Source: Bremia lactucae (taxonomy: Eukaryota > Oomycota > Peronosporomycetes > Peronosporales > Peronosporaceae). From it: a stretch of 64,000 bases of DNA. A program made the position numbers and the translations under genes. The stretch is taken from contig NC_090613.1 of the NCBI RefSeq assembly GCF_004359215.1, positions 2,417,430 to 2,481,429 of the forward strand, written 5' to 3'. Under the pieces are notes generated by a model, which was given only the letters and a program-made list of their open reading frames with translations, was not told where the DNA came from and ran no database searches. Numbering within the stretch: the stretch's first letter is position 1; every line of letters begins with the position of its first letter. Positions 28,885 to 38,089 of the stretch are shown in pieces.

Positions 28885-30633
28885 GGCGTGGGACAGACTC
28901 TTCTTGTGGATTCGCGTGCATCACAGAATCTTGTAAAACTCGCGGCTGAGAAACAGAGACCGGCGGTGTTTAAGTCGATTTGCCAATATGGCAAGCAGAA
29001 GAGGCAACCGTTCTTTTAGCGAACGGCGCGCTCGTAAAGTCTGAAGGGGTTCAGGTAGAACTCGCGTTCCGCTTTAGTGACGTCTCTTGTAAAAAGAAGT
29101 TCACAGTGCTAGGTATGGAGAGTCCGTATGACCTCATCCTATGCATGCCAGGGTTGACAAAACACCAACCATGGATAGACTGGTGTACACGCCAGTTGCG
29201 AACTCTACGCAGGACATTGGAAAGGATGTGCTCCTTCGAGAGGCCTATGCAACTGATGTCGTGTCGAACACAGTAAAGGGTGCGTTGACGGGATGTCAAA
29301 CGTTACCCATTCCTACCCAGCTCGTAAAGGATGGGGTAGTGAAAAGGACGATGACAAGTAGTCATGCGTCCGAATGTCCTGCACAGAGCCAAAAGCCTGT
29401 GGCAGTAGACGGCGAGCTGACAGGAAGTCAAGCGTCGCATAAATCGGCACAGTGCCTTGAACCTGGTGCAGTTGGAAGGGGTGCGTTAGCCAGGAGAGCA
29501 ACGGCACCCGCTTCCCAGTCAAAGGTCGTGGTAACTCGAAGAACGAGTACCCGACAGATTAGGACGACCGAAGGCACGTCTTAACGAGTGACTTGGATCA
29601 GTTCCTATAAAAGAAAACGGGCCTTCAAACAAGGTGTTCGAGCTGTCAAAGACGAAATTACGGAGGCATCCTCAGTTGAAGTGTGCTCTGGCAAGTCTTT
29701 AATCTGCCTAGGAGATAGTAAATCTTTCGGAGATGTCGTGAAATTCTTCCTGTCCAAATTAAAGATATGAAAGAACCACCAAAAAATCACACCATTTCCA
29801 GAAGAGAGCTTGGTGGACTGTTGCTCGTCGTCCACACTGGACGAGAGCGTCCTCGAAACGGACAAAAAGAAACGGTTCGCTGCTCAAAGCTGGGATGCCT
29901 TGAGAGACAGCCCGTTCTTTGAGGTTCTGTGAAAACATCACGATGTGTTCCCAAAAGAAGTACCGAGCCGCCTACCAGCAGATAGGGGCATCGGGCACGA
30001 AATAGACCTCGAACCCGGCACCAAGTATTGTGTGACCCAGGCAATGGCCGTTGCCGAAAGAAGAAGTCGATTATCGATGAGTTCTTTGACAAGCGAGCCA
30101 AGGCAGGACATATGTGTGAGAGCAAATCGCCTCATTGCAGCCCACCCTTTCGAGTGCGTAAAGCCATAGGTGGATGGCGCGTGGTTCATGCTTACAATAA
30201 GCTGAACACGGCGACCATACCGGCGCATACGCCACTGCCGCGGAAAAATGTCTTGTTGAACTCCATGGAAAAGTCAACTATCTTTTCCGCGTTGGATTTT
30301 AAGGATGGCTACTATCAGGTACTCAGTCCGATATAGCCAAAACAGCTGTAAGCCCCCAAACGGTATGATGTGGGAGTGGCTTGTGATGACCCAAGGTTTG
30401 GAAAACGCACCAGTGACATTCAACCCAGTGGTGGCTCACGTGATGCGTCAGCACCGTGCCTACTCGCCCCATTACTTTGACGATGTATTCGTGCATAGTG
30501 AGCTGAGCGCAATAGAGTCGCACAAGCGTCATTTAGACGCTGTGTTGCAGACTTTAAAGGACGCCCAATTGTACGTCAACTTGCAAAAGTGCGTCATAGG
30601 GGTCCCTGAGATACCTGTGTTGGGCTGCATCGT
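28885..30633 (+). pseudogene. D3: family D protease-to-RT segment inside B1
   Basis: Protease LLVDSRASQNLVKLAA (about 28894), MESPYDLILCMPG and WIDWCTRQLRTLRR; linker TGCQTLPIPTQLVKDGVVKR; RT from HHDVFPKEVPSRLPADRGIG (29939), SKSPHCSPPFRVRKAIGG, DGYYQVL, YFDDVFVHS (about 30475) and NLQKCVIGVPEIPVLGCI. Equivalent to D1 8180-9912. It ends exactly at the single N at 30634, where family B RT resumes. Confidence 0.82.
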
Positions 30634-30634
30634 N

Positions 30635-31120
30635 ATCCCGTACACAGCAGTGAGCACCCCCAGTGGTATGCTCTGGGAATGGCTAGTGATGCCTCAGGGG
30701 CTTAGTAACGCCCCTGCAACATTCAACAGATGTGTAACAAATCTGTTGAGACCGGTGCGGGATTTCGCACCGAGTTATTTCGACGATGTATTCGTCCATA
30801 GCCGGGCCATGGACGGTAAGACGGACGTGGAAGTTCATAAAACTCACGTTCGTCAGGTTCTTACACTTATGCGAAAGCATAAGTTGTATGCAAATCTCAA
30901 GAAGTGTATATTCGCTGCAAGCGAAATACCACTTCTTGGGTGCATCGTCGGTAAACACGTCGTGCGCCCTGATCCCGAAAAGATCAAGGCAATCATCGAC
31001 TGGCCAGTTCCAGTCGATGTCGAGGGACATAGAAAGTTCCTTGGTTTAGCGGCGTACTTGCACAAGTACTCTCGCAATTACGCAGAGATGACGGTTCATC
31101 TCTCTCGTCTCTTGAAGTAA
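30635..31120 (+). pseudogene. B1 reverse transcriptase, C-terminal two thirds
   Basis: IPYTAVSTPSGMLWEWLVMP, QGLSNAPATFNRCVTNLLRP, FAPSYFDDVFVHSRAM (YxDD at about 30777), KHKLYANLKKCIFAASEIPL, DPEKIKAIIDWPVPVDVEGH, KFLGLAAYLHKYSRN, then a stop at 31118-31120. The first catalytic Asp region is absent and replaced by D3. A loose family B RT scrap covering exactly the missing motif (DLMNGFYQILMRERDIPYT) is at 36588-36650. Confidence 0.85.
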
Positions 31121-31129
31121 GACGAAAAA

Positions 31130-31660
31130 TGGTTATCTTGGCGATTGCGATCAATACAGACCATTCCATGTGGTCTGTGACGCCAGCGATTTCGCAATCG
31201 GCTGTGCGTTAATGCAATACGATACAGACGGCGTGGAGCGCGTCGTCTGTTACCAATCGCGCCAGCTGCAGCCAGCTGAACGCAATTACCCAGTGCATGA
31301 TAAAAGGAACTCCTTGCCATGAAAAATGCATTTGCTAAATTTAGGGTCTATCTCCTCGGAGGTAGACCGTTCATCGTATATACGGACCATGCGTCATAAC
31401 GCACGGCCGTAAATAGCCCACACCTCTCGCAAAGAATGGCGAGGTAGCTATCCTTCTTCGCGGAGTATAATTTCTCCGTCGAATATAAACCAGGACGACT
31501 TAATGTCGTCGCTGATGCATTATCACGTCGACCCGATTTCGAGTCAGCAGTGCACTCCAACAGTGAAAATAATCCCACTGTTGCAACACTCACTTCGAGT
31601 GTTCCGTCATCAACCTTAGTTGAAGACAAAAAGAAAGCCTACACAGAAGATAAGGACCTT
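31130..31660 (+). pseudogene. B1 RNase H
   Basis: RPFHVVCDASDFAIGCALMQ (Asp at about 31185), ERVVCYQSRQLQPAERNYP, a one-base shift at about 31305, ELLAMKNAFAKFRVYL, FIVYTDHAS then a stop, HLSQRMARWLSFFAEYNF, KPGRLNVVADALSRRPD. All RNase H acidic residues are readable across the breaks. Integrase should follow but does not. Confidence 0.85.
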
Positions 31661-31860
31661 CTATGTTTGATAATCATCTAATGAATCCATCCGATAAATC
31701 TCTTTAAAGATTTACCGGCTTTATATCGATCGTCATCTTTGGTCAAGTCCCTCCTCCAAATAATGGAGGAAGTGATCGATTTTGTCGATCTTCGACATTA
31801 GATCCGACACACGGTTCGGATCTAATTTTCCCTCCTCCACCACAACCATTGGTGGATTCC

Positions 31861-31990
31861 CACGGTGGTCAACCTTTCCTTGTGGAACGTATCCAGAACC
31901 ACCGTGATGTGAAGGGGCAGCGAACGAGTTATCTTGTTCGCTGGCGTGGTTATCCACCTTCACATGACAGATGAAAGCCTCGTTCCCAGC
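31861..31990 (+). pseudogene. B1 chromodomain (pol C-terminus)
   Basis: HGGQPFLVERIQNHRDVKGQ then RTSYLVRWRGYPPSHD and a stop in place of Trp. It follows RNase H after only about 200 nt, so the whole integrase zinc module and core are deleted. Confidence 0.8.
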
Positions 31991-32175
31991 TGGTTGCTGA
32001 CGTTGAAGGTCCTTGTCCGTAAGTATGACGAGACTCATTCGATGGTTCAAAAAGCCTATCGGAAAACACGCGCCCCTGGCGCTTGTAGATCGATTCCAAA
32101 ACGTCAATCGCATCGCGCATCTCGATAGAGATGCGAGCCCTTCCCCAGGGCGAAGAAAGGGAATAGACATCCTTT

Positions 32176-33148
32176 TTACCCTCTTCGAGTTGTCAACACA
32201 ACACGGACAGGGATCTCCCCACGTGAGGCATGGAAGCCCAGCCTCACGTGACAACCGATGCAATTTATACTTTGCGCCGGTTGGAGTTCGTTTCTCAAAC
32301 ATAACGCGATTCGCGTTAAGTTTTTATAGCCAGGGTTCGCGTCCAATGTCTGGGACATTGCGAATGAACAAGCTCCAGGCTTGCATAAGCGAGACTTCAT
32401 CTTGCTTATTGTTGCCACGGAACCATCGATGCATAAGAAAAGCATCGAGATAAGAATCTTCCTCAGCGCGAAAGTTCTTCGCGCTAAGATCAAGGCCATG
32501 TAGCTTTGTAGCAATAAATAAGGGATTTTTTTGTGAGGAGTAGATTCTCCAGACAAGCTATTGATTAGCCGTTCTGGTAAAAGCCACGGCTTCTTCTCAG
32601 GGGCGAGATGGGACATTTTATTGTCTTCACTTCCCGGAGTGGTTCCCACTGAAGCAGGGGGACCATAAGAACATTTATTACGATGGCTTACGCCATCGTC
32701 ATCACCTTGCACAGGAATAGGTGCAGGTGACCGTACGGGAGATGGAACGGGCGATGAGGGATCATCCTCATCGTCGGAACCAAATAGACTATTAACTCGT
32801 CTAACAGAATGTGCCCTCTCATTCGAAGGCTCATAGTCAGCCGCCTGACGTCTATCAGGCGACTGTTTCCATTCTCCCCGAGTCGGCCATTTCGTCCGAC
32901 TCGCATTCGTCGTCGACCTCCAAAGAGGGGTCGTATTCAAGTGGTGAATCACCACGTGCACCTGCAACATCTAGTGTTGCGCGAGTAGAAGATACTACGG
33001 CAGACGTTCCGTCTGCCGCAAGAGATAACAGTGCGTCACCCGCGGCTGCACGAACCGCAGCCGAAGGCGCCGTACTATCAGCACCCCGCATGAATTTGTT
33101 CTTCATGCGATGGAATTGAAAATGTTGGTTTTGACCAATCAACATCAT
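32176..33148 (-). pseudogene. aORF-B1: gene antisense to pol, before the 3' LTR
   Basis: Two large open minus-strand frames joined by a shift near 32875. N-part: MKNKFMRGADSTAPSAAVRA, RATLDVAGARGDSPLEYDP, EVDDECESDEMAD. Middle: RRVNSLFGSDDEDDPSSPVP and EKKPWLLPERLINSL. C-part, in a second frame: EEDSYLDAFLM, VSLMQAWSLFIRNVPDIGRE (about 32325-32385), PWL, then KLHRLSREAGLPCLTWGDPC and a CPCC motif (about 32195). C1 and C2 have the same Q-W-F-NV-I-RE-WL, REAGLPCL and acidic blocks. About 300 residues; no known domain. The frame stays open beyond CPCC to 31733, where it overlaps the chromodomain antisense. Confidence 0.75.
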
Positions 33149-33224
33149 ATTTTAAATTTAGTGGTCACATAGTGACCACTCCATCCAATGACAGTCAAAG
33201 TGATTGTCGTTTAAGGAAGGGTGA

Positions 33225-33664
33225 TGTAACGGAGTGTATCGTTACATGAAATTAACACTTAAAGGTTGTTAATTAATATATTATCTAAAAGGTAGATAAT
33301 ATTTGGAGAACATTACTTGATATAGTATGTTCAGAAATCTTATCCATAAATAGGTATAGGCCATTATATCTATTTATCCCGCAGACTAATCAGCTGTAAA
33401 CGTAAACAAAGAGAGAGCAGATAAGATTTCAATTGCATGTTTAGTATTAGCTTATAATTAAGTTAGCTTTCACAGATAGAAAGAAAAGGTACTTTATTAT
33501 ATTAATACAGTTTTCATTTAACCCTCTTTAAGCTAGTTGTCGTAAAGGGAAGTCTTCATCTGCACGTACTAGTGTACGTGAAGTGACGTAAGGCACCACT
33601 CGCAACTGAAGCAGTGCAAAGTGGACTTGTACTGAAGCAATACAAGTCGTAGTGCCCCGTTACA
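33225..33664 (+). repeat. LTR-B, 3' LTR of B1
   Basis: 440 bp from TGTAACGGAGTGTATCG to TGCCCCGTTACA, preceded by a polypurine tract (AAGGAAGGGTGA, 33213-33224). Pairs with 26578-27014. Confidence 0.92.
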
Positions 33665-34053
33665 CTTCCAACATTATAAAAATTTTGGTAATATTGATGC
33701 AATAAGACATCAGTTCTATGAATTGGATGATTTAAGTTTATATCACCCCCGCCAATCGTCACAAGACACGATTGTGTGGTGTGCAAGTAGGCGCCATATA
33801 TAGTTAGGTATTAATATAATAAAGTCAGTAGTATATAGAAAATCGTTACGTAGGAGCTTAATGTATTAATACAATTTTAATTTCCCTATTTTTAAGCCTT
33901 AGAAATAACCTTTAGTAGCTAGGACTACCTAGATACTTGGAATCTTCCTCTGCACGCCGTGTATGTGAAGTAGTCGAGGAGCTTCACCTTCAACTGTAAT
34001 CAGTTTAGGTTGACTAGTACTGTTATCAGTACTAGCAAAGGCTGCCCATTACA
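33665..34053 (+). repeat. LTR-C1, right part
   Basis: Continues the LTR begun at 26449: after CTTCC comes AACATTATAAAAATTTTGG, and it ends in the hairpin CTAGTACTGTTATCAGTACT and GCTGCCCATTACA at 34053. Confidence 0.85.
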
Positions 34054-34190
34054 AGTACTGCCCGACGCAAGACATGCTGGCTGACATAAAGACAACGTTA
34101 ATTGTTGCTGCACAGTGCAATTATCTTCGCATCAAACTTGAAGTAGAAGGTGTCGCCGCTGTCGAGTAGAGTGGGGTGTTGCTGCTAAGC
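34054..34190 (+). pseudogene. Copia RNase H tail
   Basis: YCPTQDMLADIKTTLIVAAQ and LRIKLEVEGVAAVE then a stop. This is the usual C-terminus of copia polyproteins (the ADMLAD... motif also appears in Co-G as PTEDMLADGLTKAL). It abuts LTR-C1. Confidence 0.6.
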
Positions 34191-34437
34191 ACCCTCGGGC
34201 GGCTAAGTTGCGCCCAAATGGCAACTGAGGGAGCTTATGGAAAGCCGATACTTTAGAAACTTGAAGAAGATGGTCTTTCGGTAAGTACCAATAATAACCA
34301 GTACTAACGTCATAGAAATATCGTCACCTGTTCTAGAAGTTTTTAACAGCAGTAAATGGCTAAAAGTAATGGTTGACTTGGAGGTGGCAACACGTTTGCA
34401 AACTAAGGACCTTAAACTATATTTATTTTGTATTTTT

Positions 34438-34900
34438 TCAATTGGTGCTCAGGCGACCTAAATAACCAGGCAGAGGCACAACTTCCTTGTTCTTGTTGAG
34501 TGACACTAATATGGAGTCACACGCAGCTTTCCACACTTCCGCGTCGCTGGGTTCCATCGCCGACTTAAACGTTGTCGGCATTTCCCCCACTAAATACAGG
34601 AAGTAGGCTGCTTCATATTCCTTTTCATTGTCCACGACTGTAGCAGAAGCTGACATTCTTCGAGTGTCGAACGTCGATAACTCAGTACGAGTATACCGCT
34701 TGCTACCCAGATCAAATTTCAGGTCAACCTTCTGAGCTTCATTCGGCTCCACTTCAGACTCCATGTCAATAACCTATGAGTTACCTTCATCGTCGTCTTG
34801 AATCTCGTCGATCTTGCAAATTTACCCGTCTTTGCTTCTATCACCATTGAAGTGTCTTCCTTGAACTGTGCATCACGACTCATAAGAAATCGACCAGTTG
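34438..34900 (-). pseudogene. Copia integrase-RT linker fragment
   Basis: Upstream frame: SRDAQFKEDTSMVIEARTGK. Then open 34764-34438: ESEVEPNEAQKVDLKFD, VGEMPTTFKSAMEPSDAEVW and KAACDSILVSLNKNKEVVPL, the conserved start of copia reverse transcriptase (the region just before the palm). 34191-34437 holds nothing recognisable. Confidence 0.65.
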
Positions 34901-34914
34901 ACAGGACTTCAAAG

Positions 34915-35113
34915 CGATATGTCTTCTGGACATTTTAATTGGTAAAAATAGGTATCTATATTTCATACGATTAAATATAAGCCAGTCTTTTGAGGGTATC
35001 AAGCAAAGCTTGATGCAAGCACCAATCCTCGCGATTGCAGACCAAGTCCCTCCTAATGTGAATGCACCTATGTGAATCACATACAAAAGGGTTGGTCACA
35101 ATTGTGAACCAAT
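34915..35113. repeat. LTR-D fragments
   Basis: AATAGGTATCTATATTTCAT and GATTAAATATAAGCCAGTC match LTR-D in plus orientation. CCTCCTAATGTGAATGCACC with GGGTTGGTCACAATTGTGAA matches the opposite orientation. They are two short scraps end to end. Confidence 0.6.
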
Positions 35114-35880
35114 AACTTGGGAAGTTAAAAAGGGAATTTACGAAGGTAAATTAAGAAGGCAATATTAATATCGGAAGTTACACAGGCGATATTAACAAGG
35201 GATGTTAAACATGAAATATTAGATCGCAATGCTAGTAGTAATATTACTATTAGCATGTCTGATTATATACCTTGGGAAGTTAAAAAAGGATTTAGTATGG
35301 GTAATTAAGCAGCAATATTAATATCGAAAGTTACGCAGGCGATATTAACATGAGGAGTTAAACATGATATATTAAATCGGAATGCTAGTAGCATTAATGC
35401 TATTAGTGTGTTTGATTATATAACTTGAGACATCAAAAAGGGAATTTATTATGGGAATTTATTAGTATCGGAAGTTACACAGCTGATATTAACGTAAGAA
35501 GTTAATCAGGAAATGTTAATATCGGAATTGCTAGTCGTAATATTACTATTAGTATGTTCAAGTATAAAACTTGGAAAGTTAAGAAAAGGGATGTTTTATG
35601 GGAAATGAAGCAGCAATATTAGTATCGGAAGTTACACAGGCGATATTAACATAAAAATAAAAAATGAAAAAAAATATATTGGCATGCTACTAGTGATATT
35701 AATATTAGTATGTTCGCTTATATAACTTGGGAAGTTAAGGGATTTATGGTACAGGCGATATTAGTATAGGAATTAAAAACACAATATAAGTATGGTAAAT
35801 TATAGGGGCAATATTAGTATGGGAGTTCAAACAGGCAAAATAAGTATGGGAAGTTAAACAGGCAAAATTAGTATAGATAT
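35114..35880 (+). repeat. Satellite array, unit about 150 bp, five copies
   Basis: Units begin ACTTGGGAAGTTAA at 35114, 35270, 35423, 35569 and 35724 (lengths 156, 153, 146, 155, last partial). Each contains GGAAGTTACACAGGCGATAT and TATTACTATTAGTATGT-like segments, and shorter sub-repeats. AT-rich and diverged; not part of any recognised element. Confidence 0.85.
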
Positions 35881-35881
35881 T

Positions 35882-35954
35882 CGAACACTGGGGGTATCGA
35901 TCCCCCTACCTTCCGCATGCGAAGCGGGCGCTCTACCATTGGTGCTAAGCGCCC
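35882..35954 (-). tRNA. tRNA-Ala (anticodon CGC), probably degraded
   Basis: 73 nt folding as a tRNA. The acceptor stem GGGCGCT/AGTGTTC pairs fully, counting three G-U pairs including G3-U70, the alanine identity pair. The anticodon loop is TTCGCAT and the T-stem GGGGG/CCCCC is perfect. Defects: one mismatch in the D-stem, one at the top of the anticodon stem, and a T-loop ATCGATA instead of TTC. It sits at the end of the satellite array. It may be a pseudogene or the head of a tRNA-derived SINE. Confidence 0.6.
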
Positions 35955-35968
35955 AGGGCTCCCACCCT

Positions 35969-36033
35969 GGTGTTGTGGCTAAGCATAAACTTGGTGACCC
36001 AAAGGACACGGGTTCGATTCCCGCACCAACCAC
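35969..36033 (+). other. tRNA-like sequence with perfect B box
   Basis: GTGGCTAAGC (A-box-like, about 35975) and GGTTCGATTCC (36011-36021, exact B box), ending CACCAACCA. The acceptor stem does not pair well. Likely a SINE or tRNA remnant; it faces away from the tRNA-Ala. Confidence 0.45.
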
Positions 36034-36108
36034 AAAATTGAAATGGAACAGACTTTCCGATACCCTTGGGACCCCGGGTAACGGGTGGGTGGGTGACGGA
36101 TTTCTCCA

Positions 36109-36225
36109 ACTCGCATTCGTAGTCGACCTCCAAAGAGGGGTCGCATTCACGTAGTGTATCACCACGTGCACCCGCAACATTTAGAGTTGCGGGAGAAGAT
36201 GACACTACGGCATTGAATGTCGCCC
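36109..36225 (-). pseudogene. aORF-B fragment
   Basis: AVVSSSPATLNVAGARGDT and ECDPSLEVDYECELE match the B1 antisense protein (VVSSTRATLDVAGARGDSP, YDPSLEVDDECE) with no stop. In the plus frame, the same DNA gains a stop. Confidence 0.65.
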
Positions 36226-36587
36226 GCCAGGCGTCCATTCATGTCTCAATCCACTCGACTTCTTCGGGGGGTGGACCTTCGGCGCTGCCTGTTTTCACGT
36301 GGCACACCAGATAGAGGATGCGTGATCCGTATAAACCGCGTTCGCGTTAGGCGGGTGCAGGTCCAGCTTTATCCTCTATAGTTACACGATCTTACAGCTC
36401 AGATCAAGCCGATCCATACGTTAAAGCTAAGTCGTCAAGTAGATTCGGTCACTAAAGGAGTCATACTTAACGCCTGCATTCATTTACCGGATTAGGAATT
36501 AAGAAACGCGGCAGGCTTGCCGGCACCTCATTATCCGGATTTGAGAATGCCCAACCCGGTGTACGTTCAACATCGTGAAAACTCGCA
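36226..36587. other. Unassigned stretch
   Basis: No motif recognised on either strand. Confidence 0.4.
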
Positions 36588-36650
36588 ATGGATCTGATGA
36601 ATGGGTTCTATCAAATCCTTATGCGTGAACGAGACATCCCGTACACAAAG
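36588..36650 (+). pseudogene. Family B RT scrap
   Basis: AMDLMNGFYQILMRERDIPY then TKLC. This is the RT motif containing the first catalytic Asp, the piece missing from B1. Confidence 0.6.
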
Positions 36651-36699
36651 CTCTGTGGACCCTCGACGGCTTCATTTCGGTGTTTTCCTCGGTTGTAAA

Positions 36700-36775
36700 G
36701 CTTCGGGCCGTGAGTGCCACTTGGTTCTACAAACCCCCGAATCCCTTGAACTAGGATTCCTTTAGCTTTAATAGC
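36700..36775 (+). repeat. LTR-F fragment
   Basis: GCCACTTGGTTCTACAAACC and CCCTTGAACTAGGATTC match 18848-18905. Confidence 0.6.
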
Positions 36776-36889
36776 GCCGTTCTATCGAGAGGATGCAACG
36801 CAATCTGGAGAATGACGATTTGCCTGAGCCGAGTCTTAAAGACCTCATACGATTTAAGAACATAGAGGTCGTGAAGTTTGAGCCTTAAG

Positions 36890-37070
36890 GCCCGCATGAG
36901 TTTATTTTTCATGCGATGGATTTAAAATGATGGAACTGACCAATCAACATCATTTTAAAATTAAATGGTCACATAGTGACCACTCCATCCAATGACAGTC
37001 AGAGTGATTGTCGTTTTTGGGGAGGGGTGATGTAACGGGGTGTATCGTTACATGAAATTAACACTTAGTT
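36890..37070 (+). repeat. Family B 3' end scrap with the start of LTR-B
   Basis: GTGACCACTCCATCCAATGA matches the stretch before the B1 3' LTR. The polypurine tract GGGGAGGGGTGA (37019-37030) and TGTAACGGGGTGTATCG (37031) follow, and the LTR breaks off after about 40 bp. Confidence 0.75.
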
Positions 37071-37084
37071 TATTAATTACTTAA

Positions 37085-37340
37085 ATACCACAAAAAAAGT
37101 TGTACTTGCGAAGAAAGACAACCGTCTCGCTATTCTTTGCTAGAGGTGTAGACTATATGCGGCCGTGCGTGAAGACGCATGGTAATGAATGGTCTATCTA
37201 TCTCCCAAGAGATAGACCCTAAACTTAGCCAGCGCACATTTCATGACAAGGAGTTCCTTGTCATACACTGGATAGTTGCATTCAGCTGGTTAAGGCTGAC
37301 GCGATTGATAGCAGACGACGCGTCACTCGGGCATCCCGTG
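37085..37340 (-). pseudogene. Gypsy RNase H fragment
   Basis: Minus strand: RVVCYQSRQP, PAECNYPVYDKELLVMK, CALAKFRVYLLGDR. It closely resembles B1 and C2 RNase H. Confidence 0.7.
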
Positions 37341-37460
37341 TAGTCGGTATACATGATCCAGGAACAAGACAGCTGCCTCGAACACATGTCGCCAAAACCC
37401 AAAGGACACACAGGTCAAATTTAATTTTCCCTCCTCCGTCACAACCATTGGTGGATTCTC

Positions 37461-37646
37461 ACACCGTTGCCGTCACCTCATAGTAGTGATGCGGAGAACG
37501 AGCTAATGAGGAAGGTTGATGGCGCATTATTGCCCATCCAAACTTCTCTCATGGCTCACAACATGGATACAGCAAGCCAGTCGTCCATCATCCGAAAAAA
37601 AGCGGGAAGGTTTTTTCGCCAGCTTGTAGAAAAACTCAAGCTTTAG
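37461..37646 (+). pseudogene. aORF-D fragment
   Basis: TPLPSPHSSDAENELMRKVD, GALLPIQTSLMAHNMDTASQ and SSIIRKKAGRFFRQLVEKLK to a TAG at 37644. This copy is in one frame where D2 is shifted, confirming how the D2 halves join. 37417-37460 matches B1 just before its chromodomain (31825-31863). Confidence 0.7.
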
Positions 37647-37744
37647 TGTCGCCAACTACCACAGGACGTTGGTATCGTCATACGGTCCCAACTAGTTGGT
37701 CCTATATTCGTAATACATCGCATTTGTTTTTGTATTAAACAAAG

Positions 37745-37890
37745 CGTGCATTAGCTGGCGCAACAATTTACAGCGAATGGTTGCACTTTGACTGAGCTGA
37801 GTGCATGGCACTATCAGAAGCTACTCAAGAGACAGTTTGGCTCATGGCTTTAATGCGCGAATTCGGCGTTGGCTCGGTTTTTATAGCAAT
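37745..37890 (+). pseudogene. Copia RNase H fragment
   Basis: MALSEATQETVWLMALMREF (37805) is the conserved AEY-ALS-A-QE-VWL motif of copia RNase H. Plus strand, whereas the neighbouring copia pieces are minus. Confidence 0.65.
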
Positions 37891-38089
37891 GGCACTTAGA
37901 TCTTTCAATTCTTTATCATGCCCTTTCACCAGCTCACTCCTATACAATAACACCTACATATATATCCTATGCTTACGTTTATATACTGTATGTACTAACG
38001 TATCCTACTTGGTTTCCGCGGTCTTCAAGACCAAATTGCGCCCGCGCTGTATTTTTAATTTTATGTAACGACACACCCCTCCGCTGGTG

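Larger units (their letters stand above)
26578..33664 (+). mobile_element. Gy-B1: complete family B element nested in LTR-C1
   Basis: 7,087 bp with two LTRs of 437 and 440 bp, primer site, intact gag, protease, chimeric RT, RNase H, chromodomain, antisense gene and polypurine tract. Target duplication GTTCC (26573-26577) versus CTTCC (33665-33669), one mismatch. The two LTRs differ at roughly 30-40 positions by eye, so the insertion is not recent. Integrase is missing. Confidence 0.9.

Noticed and set aside
32811..33119. 102-codon plus-strand Ser-rich open frame
   Set aside because: It is complementary to aORF-B1. The homologous fragment at 36109-36225 has a stop in the plus frame but none in the minus frame.
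35114..35880. Regularly spaced repeats, CRISPR-like at first sight
   Set aside because: Units are about 150 bp, contiguous and diverged, with no short conserved repeat plus unique spacers, and the context is eukaryotic.
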